DNA of 41,172 nucleotides from Pseudomonadota bacterium (lineage in GTDB: Bacteria > Myxococcota_A > Polyangia > Fen-1088): the NCBI GenBank assembly GCA_017881315.1, contig JADGRB010000010.1:1-41172 (forward strand), in the 5' to 3' direction. Positions within the stretch are counted from its first letter, which is position 1; every line of letters begins with the position of its first letter. The translations under genes were made by a program, and so were the position numbers. Shown piece after piece: positions 17,026-26,075 of this stretch. Under the pieces are notes generated by a model. It was not told where the DNA came from. It was given only the letters and a program-made list of their open reading frames with translations, and did not search any database.

Positions 17026-18177
17026 ATGAAACGGCAGTTTCCTCGGATTGAGCGCCGCGCGCTCTTGGGCCTCGCCGCTGCGCTCACCACCCTCGGCGCC
17101 GCCTGCAGCCCGAATCAGAGCGTCCAACCGGGCGCCCCGGTGCTGACGGAAATCAAGATTGTCGAGGGGAACGGCGCGACCGTCACCTCGATTCCCTCCG
17201 ACGTCGCCGAATGCCCAGCGCTGGATGGGGGAACGAGCGGCGGAATGTGCGACCCGAAGGTCACGATTTGCCGCCTCTCGAGCGCCAGCAACTGGTGCAG
17301 CTGCGTCCCCAACCCCGCCCCGCCCGGGCCGCCAGCGCCCGACCCCTGCGTCGACGCGGGCACCACCACCGCCGACGCGGGGACGGATGCCGGCGCGCCG
17401 GCGGACGCCGCCGCCACGGACGCCGCCGCCGTACTGGGCGGCACCTGGAGCTGCACCCCGTTCTCCCCCACCGCGGTGGCGCTGTTTGTGTTCGACCGGG
17501 TGCTCGACACGAAGCCCCTCGATCCGGGCGACGCTGGCGGCACCCTCAACCCCGCGATGCTGACGATCGCCCCGACGCCCCCGGTGTCCGTGGCCTTGAA
17601 CGCAGACTACGCCTCCAACGGGACGCCGAACGAGGTGATCTTCCCGCTCCTCGGCGCCTTCCGCTCCGACGGTCCAAGCCTGCTCTTTGCGGGCCAGCCC
17701 GCGTTCCCGGCCACCTCCGCCGTCACGATCACCCTGGATGCCAACAAGGTCCGCGCCAAGGATGGAAAGACGGTCTTCACGGGGCCGGGCTTCTTCGCAG
17801 GCGGCACCCTCACATACACCACCGCGTCGTTCAGCGCGTCCGTGACCACGCCACCGACGACGCCGCCGGCGGCCGATGCCGGCGTCTGTACGCCGCCCCC
17901 CATCACGGTGACGCCCGACAAGACGCCCGCGACGGTGACCTTCAACAATTTCGTCGATCCGACGGTGATCGCCAGCCACATCACGATCACGGCCGGCGGG
18001 GTCCCCGTGACCTTCACCGTCACCTCGATGGACGGCTTGAACGTCTCGGTGGTTCCGGACGCCAACTGGCCCGCCAGCTCGACCATCACGATCACGGTTG
18101 ACGCCACCGCGCCCGATCTGGTCGGCGACACGCTCGGAGCTCCCGTTTCTGGCTCCTTTACGACGAGCGCCAACTGA
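17026..18177 (+). CDS. Lipoprotein with bacterial Ig-like (SbsA/Big_5-type) segments
   Basis: 383 aa. ATG 17026 has an AAAAGGAG ribosome site. The signal peptide ends in a lipobox (TTLGAACS). A Cys-containing N-terminal part (WCSCVPNP) and an Asp-Ala-Gly-rich linker (about residues 90-130, a style common in Myxococcota lipoproteins) lead into two beta-sandwich-like segments. These are FSPTAVALFVFDRVLDTKPLD and VTPDKTPATVTFNNFVDPTVIASHITITAGG, the second with the 'F-x-x-x-V-D/A-x-x-T' style of Big_5 domains. It is 59 bp from the receptor gene and probably cotranscribed with it. It may be a surface partner of the receptor. Confidence 0.8.
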   Translation: MKRQFPRIERRALLGLAAALTTLGAACSPNQSVQPGAPVLTEIKIVEGNGATVTSIPSDVAECPALDGGTSGGMCDPKVTICRLSSASNWCSCVPNPAPPGPPAPDPCVDAGTTTADAGTDAGAPADAAATDAAAVLGGTWSCTPFSPTAVALFVFDRVLDTKPLDPGDAGGTLNPAMLTIAPTPPVSVALNADYASNGTPNEVIFPLLGAFRSDGPSLLFAGQPAFPATSAVTITLDANKVRAKDGKTVFTGPGFFAGGTLTYTTASFSASVTTPPTTPPAADAGVCTPPPITVTPDKTPATVTFNNFVDPTVIASHITITAGGVPVTFTVTSMDGLNVSVVPDANWPASSTITITVDATAPDLVGDTLGAPVSGSFTTSAN

Positions 18178-18236
18178 TGCGGGCCGCGCCGATCCGAACC
18201 CTTCGCCAAATTCTCGCGCACCGAAAGAGAGGTCAG

Positions 18237-21200
18237 ATGAATCGGATTCGTTGGGGTGCAACAGTCCTTGGATTGGCGCTGCTGCTGGCGGGCGGGGTTG
18301 CCCAGGCCCAGGAGACCACCGGTCGGGTCACCGGACGCGTCTCCGACCAGGACACCGGCATGCCCATGGGCGGCGTCACCGTCATCATGCAGGGGCCACA
18401 AGGCGAAGACGCCACGCTGACCGACGACAAGGGCGAGTATCGCTTCACCAGCTTGCCGATCGGGACCTACGTCATCCGCTTCTACGCGGCCAACACCTCG
18501 GCCCAGGTCGAGCAGCCGGGCGTGGCGGTCCAGGCCGACAAGATGGTGCGCGTGAACGCCAAGATCGCGGGCGCCGTGCAGGCGGCGGCCCAACAAACCT
18601 ACGTCATCACGGGCAAGGCGCCTTCGATCGACATCGGTAGCGCCCGGGTGGGCGCGCAGTTCGACCAGGACTTCGACAACAATGTCCCCCTCGGCCGGAC
18701 CTACGGCGACGTCATCGAAAGGGCGCCCGGCGCCTTCGTCGACGGCAGCGGCAACGTCTCGATCGGAGGCGCGACCGGCCTCGAGAACATCTACATCGTC
18801 AACGGCCTCAACGTCACCGGGCTTCGTTACGGGAGCCTCGAAAATGGCGCGGCGAGCAGGAACGGTGGAACCAACCTGCCGCTCGAATTCATGACCCAGA
18901 TCGACGTCAACAGCGGCGGATACCAGGCGGAGTACGGCGGCGCGATGGGCGGCGTCATCAACACCGTTCTCAAATCCGGAACCAACGAGTGGAAGGGCAG
19001 CGTGTTCGGTTACTGGTCTCCCTACTGGCTGTCGGGCAATCCGAACGTCGTCCTGCCGGTTGGCAGCGCGCTCGGTGGCGTCCGAAAGCCCGACTTCGAC
19101 GACAGCGTCGGCGTCGAGGTCGGCGGTCCCCTCATCAAGGACAAGCTCTTCCTGTGGATCGGCTTCGCGCCGCGGATCACCAACGCGCACGTCTTCCGGT
19201 TGACCTACGCCGAGACGGAGGCCACGGACAGCATGGGGAACCCAACCGGCGCCCCGGTCCTCGACGCGTCTGGCCGGGCAGTCGTCCATCAGGTTCCAGA
19301 CTGGACGGCGCGAATGAACCAAACCCACAGGACGTACAACTACGCCGCAACGGTCGATTGGATTCCGCGGCCCGACAACAGGCTGACCGTGGCGCTCATG
19401 GGAGCCCCGAGCTTCAATGAGGAAATAAAGGACACCTACGGGGTGAACTCCTTGGTGGGTGACCCGCGAACAGCGATGGAGTCGCTGACCAAGGCCAACA
19501 CGGACCTCACTGCGCACTGGGTCTCGAAGCTGTACGAGCGACGCTGGCAGCTCGACGTCCTCGCCGGGATGCACAACGAATATCTCTATGACCGGTCGCC
19601 GTACTCCGACCTCAACGGGTTGAACGAGCTTCAGTATTTTGGTGCCAACCTCTCGGATGTCGAGAACACGCCCGCCGCCTGCCAGACGACCGCGGACGGC
19701 TTCCAGCCCTGCCCGCTCAAACCCTCTTACTTCGGCGGAGGTTTCGGCGAGATCGACAAGTCCAGTGCGTATCGCTGGTCCGGCGAGGTGAAGTCGACCC
19801 ACCTCTTCGAAGCCGGCGGCCACCACGAGCTCAAATACGGGTGGCACATCGATCTTGCGACGCTCGATCTGGATCGCCACTACACGGGACCGCTGGGCGG
19901 ACGCGGCTTCGTGGTGCTCTTTCCGGGCGGTTTCCAGACCTCTTCGTTCTTCACACTCCCGCCCGGAGAGAGCCCAATTCAGTACACCAGCGGCGCTCTA
20001 CCGGCCTCGAATCTGGCCGGGCCGCCTTACTACCGAGATGCGCTCCACGCCGCGGTCAGTAGCCTCTCCAACGCTTTCTTCCTTCAGGACAGCTATAGCC
20101 CCAGCCGCCTTCGAAACCTGACCATCAATGTCGGCGCCCGGCTCGAGCTCGAGAAAATTGAAGGCGACAGCGGCTATGCCTTTCTCAGTACGAACAACAT
20201 CTCACCGAGGCTCAGTGCGGTTTACGATCCCTGGAACGACGGCCGCTCGAAGGTGTCGGTTTCCTACGGCCGGTATTACGAGGCCGTCCCGCTGGACGTC
20301 GCCGCGCGCTATTTCTCGGGCGAGAACATTCTTACGAGCAGCGGGAACATCGGCACCTGCCCGAGCAACCTGCAGAACCAATACAACTGGACCGGGAACG
20401 CCGATTTCCGGCAATGCGGCCCGCAGCCCGGATCCGCCATTTTCAACAGCGAGTATTCCCAGGCCAACCTCCAGGGCCAGTACCACAACGAGATCGTCGC
20501 TACGGCCGAACGCGAGATCATGGAAGACATGACAGTCCGCGCCGACTACCAGCACCGCTGGCTCGGCACGATCATCGAAGACGGCTACGGTCCGGGATTC
20601 GCCAACGCCATTCTCGCGAACCCCGGCCACGTCCCCCAGTCGGCCCTCGACGCCGCCAACCATCAGCTTCAACAGGCGAACGCGGCGGCGGCGGCCAATC
20701 CCAACGATCCCGTGGCCGCCTCCGCGGCGGCGACGGCTCAGTACAACCTCGGGACCCTCCAGACACTGGCCGCTGCCCCGGCCCCGGAGCGGACCTACGA
20801 CGCGATCACGCTCTCCCTGAACAAGCGATTCTCGAAGAACTGGTTCACCCGCGCGTCCTATACCTACTCCCGGCTCTTCGGAAACTACCAGGGGCTATAC
20901 CAGGCAGAGACGAACTACATCTCGCCCAACGGCGGCAACGCCTACGACGCGCCGGAGCTCTACGTCAACCAGAACGGCGCACTGCCCAATGACCGCCCGC
21001 ATCTCTTCCACCTCGACGGCTTCTACTCCCACCCGGTCGGCCGGGGCCGCTTCACGGTCGGACTCTCGTTTACCGGGCGGTCGGGCACGCCCCGAAACTA
21101 CGTCGGCAACCTCGAACCGGGATCGCCCTATCAGCTCGTGATGCTGCTGCCGCGCGGATCGGCCGGTCGCACACCGACGATCACCGAGCTCGACGGAAAG

Positions 21201-21467
21201 ATCGCCTACGGCCGGCCGCTCTCCCCCAGGATGAGGCTGGAGGGGTTCATCGATCTGTTCAACATCTTCAATCAGCAGACGGCGCTCCTGCAGGACGACA
21301 ACTACACCTACGATGCCGCGCCGCCCATCCTCAACGGCACGGCGCAGGATCTGAAGTTCGCCAAGAACAGCGGCGGGGCGCCGATCGGCAAGAACCCGAA
21401 CTTCGGGCAACCCCTCGCGTACCAGACGCCGTTCAACGCCCGTTTGGGGCTGCGGCTGACCTTCTGA
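18237..21467 (+). CDS. Oar-like TonB-dependent outer-membrane receptor/transporter
   Basis: 1076-aa outer-membrane protein. It has a signal peptide (LGLALLLAGGVAQAQE), a carboxypeptidase-regulatory-like Ig domain (GRVTGRVSDQDTGMPMGGVTV...GEYRFTSLPIGTYVIRFYA, about residues 27-100), a plug domain with IYIVNGLNVTG, a barrel with the Oar-type FMTQIDVNSGGYQAEYGGAMGGVINTVLKSGTNEW, and a C-terminal Phe (LGLRLTF). An Ala/Asn-rich insertion (about residues 805-840) sits in a predicted extracellular loop. This organisation matches Oar, which in Myxococcus xanthus is needed, with TonB, for secretion of the protease PopC. ATG 18237 follows AGAGAGG. It lies downstream of tonB-exbB-exbD-exbD and is presumably energised by them. 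Transported substrate unknown. Confidence 0.9.
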   Translation: MNRIRWGATVLGLALLLAGGVAQAQETTGRVTGRVSDQDTGMPMGGVTVIMQGPQGEDATLTDDKGEYRFTSLPIGTYVIRFYAANTSAQVEQPGVAVQADKMVRVNAKIAGAVQAAAQQTYVITGKAPSIDIGSARVGAQFDQDFDNNVPLGRTYGDVIERAPGAFVDGSGNVSIGGATGLENIYIVNGLNVTGLRYGSLENGAASRNGGTNLPLEFMTQIDVNSGGYQAEYGGAMGGVINTVLKSGTNEWKGSVFGYWSPYWLSGNPNVVLPVGSALGGVRKPDFDDSVGVEVGGPLIKDKLFLWIGFAPRITNAHVFRLTYAETEATDSMGNPTGAPVLDASGRAVVHQVPDWTARMNQTHRTYNYAATVDWIPRPDNRLTVALMGAPSFNEEIKDTYGVNSLVGDPRTAMESLTKANTDLTAHWVSKLYERRWQLDVLAGMHNEYLYDRSPYSDLNGLNELQYFGANLSDVENTPAACQTTADGFQPCPLKPSYFGGGFGEIDKSSAYRWSGEVKSTHLFEAGGHHELKYGWHIDLATLDLDRHYTGPLGGRGFVVLFPGGFQTSSFFTLPPGESPIQYTSGALPASNLAGPPYYRDALHAAVSSLSNAFFLQDSYSPSRLRNLTINVGARLELEKIEGDSGYAFLSTNNISPRLSAVYDPWNDGRSKVSVSYGRYYEAVPLDVAARYFSGENILTSSGNIGTCPSNLQNQYNWTGNADFRQCGPQPGSAIFNSEYSQANLQGQYHNEIVATAEREIMEDMTVRADYQHRWLGTIIEDGYGPGFANAILANPGHVPQSALDAANHQLQQANAAAAANPNDPVAASAAATAQYNLGTLQTLAAAPAPERTYDAITLSLNKRFSKNWFTRASYTYSRLFGNYQGLYQAETNYISPNGGNAYDAPELYVNQNGALPNDRPHLFHLDGFYSHPVGRGRFTVGLSFTGRSGTPRNYVGNLEPGSPYQLVMLLPRGSAGRTPTITELDGKIAYGRPLSPRMRLEGFIDLFNIFNQQTALLQDDNYTYDAAPPILNGTAQDLKFAKNSGGAPIGKNPNFGQPLAYQTPFNARLGLRLTF

Positions 21468-21532
21468 CCTTCTCGACCTTCCGCCTTCTGACCTTCTGAC
21501 CTTCTGACCCTCCGCCTTCTGACCTTCTGACC
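21456..21532. repeat. Tandem repeat CTGACCTT (reverse GGTCAGAA) overlapping the receptor stop
   Basis: About ten units of 7-9 bp. Two CTGACCTT copies include the last receptor codons (Leu-Thr-Phe-stop), then CTCGACCTT, CCGCCTT and further CTGACCTT copies. Units 21481-21511 and those from 21512 suggest a 31-bp super-repeat that begins with CCGCCTT. The reverse complement of the unit differs by one base from the array at 7578-7624. Confidence 0.9.
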
Positions 21533-21565
21533 GCCGGGCGAGCCTTCGAAGAGTTTTCGCCCGGC
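21533..21565. terminator. Strong hairpin after the receptor gene
   Basis: GCCGGGCGA (21533-21541) pairs perfectly with TCGCCCGGC (21557-21565) around a 15-nt loop. A second hairpin, GACCGGCC-TGC-GGCCGGTC, is at 21605-21623. Neither has a U-tract on the + strand. They may act as RNA 3' stabilisers or terminators of the TonB operon. No gene is visible in 21468-21688. Confidence 0.45.
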
Positions 21566-21688
21566 CTGTCGCCTTCATCGCCATGACCGGGTGAGGGACG
21601 GCGCGACCGGCCTGCGGCCGGTCCCCTAGAGGCTCGCCCCGAAAAATGGGCCGCGGCCGCTGGCACCGCCTTCGCAATGTCAGGCGGC

Positions 21689-23197
21689 ATGTTCGCGCGT
21701 GTCGCCTCAGCGGCGGTGGTGGGGATCGAAGCGGCGCCGATCGACGTCGAGGTCGACGTCGCGGTAGGCCTCCCCTGTTGCAACATCGTGGGGCTGGCCG
21801 ACGCCGGCGTCCGCGAGGGGCGGGTACGGATCCGCGGCGCGCTCGAAAACAGCGGGTTCAAGCTGCCGCCCCGACGGATCACCGTGAATCTGGCGCCCGC
21901 GGATCTGCGCAAGGACGGCGCGGCCTATGACGTCCCGATCGCCGTCGGGATGCTCTGCGCGGCCGGGATGGTCGAGCCCGACGCGCTCACCAGCACCCTC
22001 TTCGTGGGTGAGCTGGCGCTCGACGGGACGCTGCGACCGGTGCGCGGCGTCCTGCCGATCGCCGCCTGGGCGCGCGGCCGGCAGGTGCGAAGGCTGGTCG
22101 TTCCACCGGAGAACGCGCAGGAGGCGGCCGTGGTCGGCGGCTGCGACGTCCAGGCGCCGCGCCATCTGGCCGAGCTCGTCGGGCTGCTGCGGGGAGAAGC
22201 CACCGCGACGGCGATCGCCGGGAGCGGCACGGTCACCACCGCGCGCGCGGCGGTCCCCGATCTCCTCGAGGTCCGGGGCCAGGAAGTTCCGCGGCGCGCG
22301 CTCGAGATCGCGGCCGCGGGGGGACACAATCTCCTGTTCGTCGGCTCGCCCGGCTCTGGCAAAACGATGCTCGCCCAGCGGCTTCCCGGGATCCTGCCGC
22401 CGCTCACCTTCGACGAGGCGCTCGAGACGACGATGGTCTACTCGATCGCCGGCCTGCTGGGCGGATCGGCGCTGGTCGGCGCCCGTCCCTTCCGCGCGCC
22501 ACACCACACGGTGTCGCCCGCCGGCCTGATCGGCGGCGGTCCCCAGGCGCGCCCCGGCGAGATCTCGCTCGCGCACAACGGCGTCCTCTTCCTCGACGAG
22601 CTCCTCGAGTACCCGCGCGCGGTCCTCGAGGGGCTCCGGCAACCTCTGGAGGACCGCACGGTGACCATCGTGCGTGCACGCCGGGCGGCCGTCTACCCGG
22701 CCGACTTCATGCTCATCGCCGCGCTCAATCCCTGTCCGTGCGGCTATCTCGGCAGTGCCGTCCGCACCTGCATCTGCTCGGCCGCGGCGATCGGCGCTTA
22801 TCGGGCGCGGCTCTCCGGTCCGCTGGTCGACCGCATCGATCTGCACGTGGACGTCCCGGCGCTGCCGTATCACGAGCTCGCCCACGCCGAGGCCGGTGAG
22901 CCGACCGCGGTGGTCCGGGCTCGCGTCGCGGAAGCCCGCGATCGACAGCGCGCGCGTGGTGGAGCCGCCAACGCCCGCCTGACGTCGGCGGCCCTGGCGC
23001 GGGTCGCCCCCATCGACGGCGCCGGGCACGAGCTCTTGGAACGGGCGGCCGCGCGTCTCGGCCTCTCGGCGCGCGCCATCACCCGCATCCGACGCGTCGC
23101 CCGCACCATCGCCGACCTCGAGGGGAGCGCGGCCGTGCGCGCTGCCCACCTCGCCGAAACCCTCCAGTACCGCTTGCTCGATCAACCCGCAGTCTGA
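21689..23197 (+). CDS. comM: ComM/YifB-family magnesium-chelatase-like AAA+ ATPase
   Basis: 502 aa. An N-terminal Lon-like domain (residues 1-150, [54 protein letters not shown]) precedes the AAA+ core with Walker A GSPGSGKT (residues 219-226), Walker [11 protein letters not shown] and the Cys cluster [20 protein letters not shown]-terminal helical domain ([21 protein letters not shown]) completes it. ComM is a helicase that promotes branch migration during natural transformation. I chose the second ATG (21689) because [15 protein letters not shown] matches how the family begins and AGGCGG precedes it; ATG 21677 adds four residues. recA lies 31 bp downstream on the same strand. Confidence 0.93.
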   Translation: MFARVASAAVVGIEAAPIDVEVDVAVGLPCCNIVGLADAGVREGRVRIRGALENSGFKLPPRRITVNLAPADLRKDGAAYDVPIAVGMLCAAGMVEPDALTSTLFVGELALDGTLRPVRGVLPIAAWARGRQVRRLVVPPENAQEAAVVGGCDVQAPRHLAELVGLLRGEATATAIAGSGTVTTARAAVPDLLEVRGQEVPRRALEIAAAGGHNLLFVGSPGSGKTMLAQRLPGILPPLTFDEALETTMVYSIAGLLGGSALVGARPFRAPHHTVSPAGLIGGGPQARPGEISLAHNGVLFLDELLEYPRAVLEGLRQPLEDRTVTIVRARRAAVYPADFMLIAALNPCPCGYLGSAVRTCICSAAAIGAYRARLSGPLVDRIDLHVDVPALPYHELAHAEAGEPTAVVRARVAEARDRQRARGGAANARLTSAALARVAPIDGAGHELLERAAARLGLSARAITRIRRVARTIADLEGSAAVRAAHLAETLQYRLLDQPAV

Positions 23198-23228
23198 CCC
23201 ATTGACCTCACGAAAAAGGAGCCGACCC

Positions 23229-24266
23229 ATGTCCAGCATCAAAGAGAAAATGAAGGCCGTTGCCGTCGCGATCGCCGCCATCGAAAAGCAGTTCGGCAAA
23301 GGGGCGATCATGCCGCTTTCGGGCGGCGAGATCGCCGAGATCGGGACGATTCCCACCGGCTCGGTCGGTCTCGACATCGCCCTCGGCGTCGGCGGATTGC
23401 CGCGCGGCCGGGTGATCGAGATCTACGGCCCCGAGTCGTCGGGGAAGACCACGCTGACGCTGCAGGCGATCGCGGAGGCCCAGCGCGCCGGCGGCGTCTG
23501 CGCGTTCATCGACGCGGAGCACGCGCTCGACGTGGGCTACGCCCGCAAGCTCGGCGTGCGCACCGAAGACCTGCTGGTGTCGCAGCCCGACTGCGGCGAA
23601 CAGGCGCTCGAGATCGCGGACAAGCTGGTCGGCAGCGGCGCGGTCGATCTGATCGTGATCGATTCCGTGGCGGCGCTGGTCCCCAGGGCCGAGATCGAGG
23701 GGGAGATGGGGGATGCGCACATGGGCCTGCAGGCGCGGCTCATGAGCCAGGCCCTGCGCAAGCTGACCGCGGCCACCGTCAAGAACGATACCGCGGTCGT
23801 GTTCATCAACCAGCTCCGCCAGAAGATCGGCGTCGTCTACGGCAATCCGGAGACCACCACCGGTGGCAACGCGCTCAAGTTCTACGCCTCGGTGCGCCTC
23901 GACATCCGCAAGATCGGGACGATCAAGAATGGCGAGCAGATCGTCGGCAACCGCGCGCGCGTCAAGGTGGTCAAGAACAAGGTCGCGCCGCCGTTCCGCG
24001 AGGCCGAGTTCGACATCCTCTACGGGATCGGCGTCAACGCGCCGGGCGAGATCGTCGACCTCGCCTCGAGCGCCGGCCTGTTCGAGAAGGCGGGCGCGTT
24101 CTACTCCTTCAAGGGCGAACGGATCGCGCAGGGGCGGGACAAAGCCTGCGCCTTCGTCGCCGAGCACCCGGAGATCGGCCAGGAGATCCGATTTACGCTG
24201 CTGGAGGCGCGCAAGGCGGAGAACGCGGCGCTGGGGGTTCAAGCCCCCGTCGCCCAGGCGGCTTGA
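23229..24266 (+). CDS. recA: RecA recombinase
   Basis: 345 aa; forms nucleoprotein filaments for homologous recombination and the SOS response. Walker A is GPESSGKT (residues 67-74). The family signature [13 protein letters not shown] (preceded by NPETTTGG), the loop regions [20 protein letters not shown] and [26 protein letters not shown], and the C-terminal [15 protein letters not shown] are all intact. ATG 23229 follows AAAAAGGAG. The C-terminus ([11 protein letters not shown]) lacks the long acidic tail of E. coli RecA, a tail thought to restrain activity. No SOS (LexA) box could be recognised in the 31-bp gap, so expression may depend on the comM promoter or on an unrecognised site. Confidence 0.98.
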   Translation: MSSIKEKMKAVAVAIAAIEKQFGKGAIMPLSGGEIAEIGTIPTGSVGLDIALGVGGLPRGRVIEIYGPESSGKTTLTLQAIAEAQRAGGVCAFIDAEHALDVGYARKLGVRTEDLLVSQPDCGEQALEIADKLVGSGAVDLIVIDSVAALVPRAEIEGEMGDAHMGLQARLMSQALRKLTAATVKNDTAVVFINQLRQKIGVVYGNPETTTGGNALKFYASVRLDIRKIGTIKNGEQIVGNRARVKVVKNKVAPPFREAEFDILYGIGVNAPGEIVDLASSAGLFEKAGAFYSFKGERIAQGRDKACAFVAEHPEIGQEIRFTLLEARKAENAALGVQAPVAQAA

Positions 24267-24268
24267 GA

Positions 24269-24292
24269 CGCGAGGCCCAGCTTGGCCTCGCG
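24269..24292. terminator. Hairpin after recA
   Basis: CGCGAGGCC-N6-GGCCTCGCG, a 9-bp perfect stem 3 bp after the recA stop. There is no U-tract, as is common in high-GC genomes. It may terminate or protect the comM-recA transcript before serS. Confidence 0.45.
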
Positions 24293-24357
24293 CGCCGGCG
24301 CCTCGAAGCGCGACCGGGCTTTGCCGGGCGCGGCCTGTCGAATACACTCCGCGGGCC

Positions 24358-25623
24358 GTGATCGACATCCGACTGCTGCGCGAAAACCCCGACGAGGTTC
24401 GACAGGCGTACGAGAGGCTCGGCGCGCCGGTCGACCTCGCGGGCGTCACGGCCGCCGACGCCCGGCTGCGCGACCTCAAGAACGAGTCCCAAACGCTGCA
24501 GGCGGAGCACAACCGGCTCTCCAAGGAGATCGGGCGCGCCGCGCCGGGAGCGGCGCGCGAAGAAGCCAAAGCGCAGAGCACGGCGCTCAAGGAGAAGGTC
24601 GAAAAGCTCGCCGCGGAGCTGGCGGCTGCCGAGGCGAAGCTCGACGAGCTGCTCCTCGATCTGCCCAATCTGCCGCACCCGTCGGTCCCCGTCGGGAAGG
24701 ACGAGACCGAAAACAAGGTGATCCGCGAGGAGGGGACGCGGCGCCCCTACGACTTCGCGCCCAAGCCGCACTGGGACCTGGGGACCGCGCTCGACATCAT
24801 CGACTTCGAGCGGGGGGTGAAGATCTCGGGCTCACGTTTCTACGTGCTCAAGTCCTGGGGCGCCCGGCTGCAGCGCGCGCTCATCACCTTCATGCTCGAT
24901 CTGCACACGCAGAAGCACGGTTACGTCGAGATCTACCCGCCCTACATGGTGCGGCGGGAGTGCCTGGTGGGGACCGGCAACCTCCCCAAGTTCGGCGCGA
25001 ATCTCTATCACGATGCCGAGGAAGACTTCTGGTTCATCCCCACCGCCGAGGTGCCGGTGACCAACCTCTACCGCGACGAGATCCTCGAGGGCGCGAAGCT
25101 CCCCATCCGGCACGTCGCCTTCACCGCCTGCTTCCGGCGCGAGCAGATGGCCGCCGGGCGCGACACCCGCGGCATCAAGCGGGGCCATCAGTTCGACAAA
25201 GTCGAGCTGGTCAAGTTCGTCCGCCCGGAGACCTCCATGGATGAGCTGACCGCCCTGCTGGCCGACGCCGAGGACGTGCTCAAAGCGCTGGAGATCCCCT
25301 ATCGCGTGGTCCAGATGTGCACCGGCGATCTGTCGTTTTCGGCCATGGCAAAGCTCGATCTCGAGCTCTGGGCGCCGGGCTGCAACGAATGGCTGGAGGT
25401 GAGCTCCTGCTCCAATTTCGGCGATTTCCAGGCCCGTCGCGCCCGCATCCGTTTCAAGGAAGGCAAGGAAAAGGCCCGGTTCGTCCACACCCTGAACGGA
25501 TCGGGTTTGGCGCTGCCCCGCACGCTCATCGGCGTCCTCGAAACCTATCAGCGCGCCGACGGAAGGATCGACGTCCCCACGGCGCTGCGGCCCTACCTGG
25601 ACGGTGCAACCACCTTGGGCTAG
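24358..25623 (+). CDS. serS: Seryl-tRNA synthetase
   Basis: 421-aa class II synthetase that charges tRNA-Ser. Residues 1-110 form the tRNA-binding coiled coil ([58 protein letters not shown]). The catalytic core has motif 1 around [19 protein letters not shown], motif 2 [26 protein letters not shown], the serine-site region [22 protein letters not shown] and [22 protein letters not shown], and motif 3 [23 protein letters not shown] 24358 begins at the conserved MIDIRLLR start; no clear ribosome site is seen. Confidence 0.97.
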   Translation: MIDIRLLRENPDEVRQAYERLGAPVDLAGVTAADARLRDLKNESQTLQAEHNRLSKEIGRAAPGAAREEAKAQSTALKEKVEKLAAELAAAEAKLDELLLDLPNLPHPSVPVGKDETENKVIREEGTRRPYDFAPKPHWDLGTALDIIDFERGVKISGSRFYVLKSWGARLQRALITFMLDLHTQKHGYVEIYPPYMVRRECLVGTGNLPKFGANLYHDAEEDFWFIPTAEVPVTNLYRDEILEGAKLPIRHVAFTACFRREQMAAGRDTRGIKRGHQFDKVELVKFVRPETSMDELTALLADAEDVLKALEIPYRVVQMCTGDLSFSAMAKLDLELWAPGCNEWLEVSSCSNFGDFQARRARIRFKEGKEKARFVHTLNGSGLALPRTLIGVLETYQRADGRIDVPTALRPYLDGATTLG

Positions 25624-25643
25624 ACGCCAGCGGCGTAACTGGT

Positions 25644-25681
25644 TGTAACCTTTGACTTCCTTGCGAGATTCCGGTTACAGT
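25644..25681 (+). promoter_or_regulatory. Promoter of the IHF-type gene with flanking inverted repeat
   Basis: TTGACT (25652-25657), 18-bp spacer, TACAGT (25676-25681). The promoter is bracketed by a perfect 7-bp inverted repeat, TGTAACC (25644-25650) and GGTTACA (25673-25679). The right arm overlaps the -10. Such placement suits a repressor or autoregulation; the protein binding it is unknown. Confidence 0.55.
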
Positions 25682-25696
25682 AGCCAAGCGGGTAAG

Positions 25697-26017
25697 ATGA
25701 CGAAGGCGGATCTCATCGATCTCATCTCCGAGCGGACGAAGCTGCCGCATGGGCGCGCGGAGCTGCTCATCTGCCAGATGTTCGATTCGATGGTGGACGC
25801 GCTCTGCAAAGGCGATGGAATCGAGATCCGCGGATTCGGTAGCTTTTCCATCCGGGCCTACAAGGAGTATCAGGGGCGCAACCCGCGCACCGGCGAAGCC
25901 GTTCGCGTTCGCCCCAAGCGTCTCGCCTTCTTCAAAGTTGGCAAAGAGCTCCGCGAGCGGGTCAACAACGGCCGCACCCCGATCAAAGACGACCCGGACA
26001 GCCCGGACGACGTCTGA
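25697..26017 (+). CDS. IHF/HU-family DNA-binding protein (beta-subunit-like)
   Basis: 106 aa nucleoid protein that bends DNA as a dimer. It has the family helix pair (MTKADLIDLISERTKLPHGRAELLICQMFDSMVDALCKGDGIEIRGFGSFSIR) and the beta arm YQGRNPRTGEAVRVRPKRLAFFKVGKELRERVN, whose Pro in GRNPRTG is the intercalating tip residue. The IEIRGFGSF and NPRTGE sequence resembles IHF-beta more than HU. A Ser/Asp-rich C-terminal tail (KDDPDSPDDV) follows. ATG 25697 was chosen because it begins the conserved N-terminus; AGCGGGTAAG precedes it. Confidence 0.9.
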   Translation: MTKADLIDLISERTKLPHGRAELLICQMFDSMVDALCKGDGIEIRGFGSFSIRAYKEYQGRNPRTGEAVRVRPKRLAFFKVGKELRERVNNGRTPIKDDPDSPDDV

Positions 26018-26075
26018 CCGCGTCCACTGACCGCGATCCACCCAGGATCTGACCCAGGCCTGATCTAGGCGAGGC

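Noticed and set aside
23198-23228. SOS/LexA box upstream of recA
   Set aside because: No inverted repeat resembling a LexA box is present in the gap.
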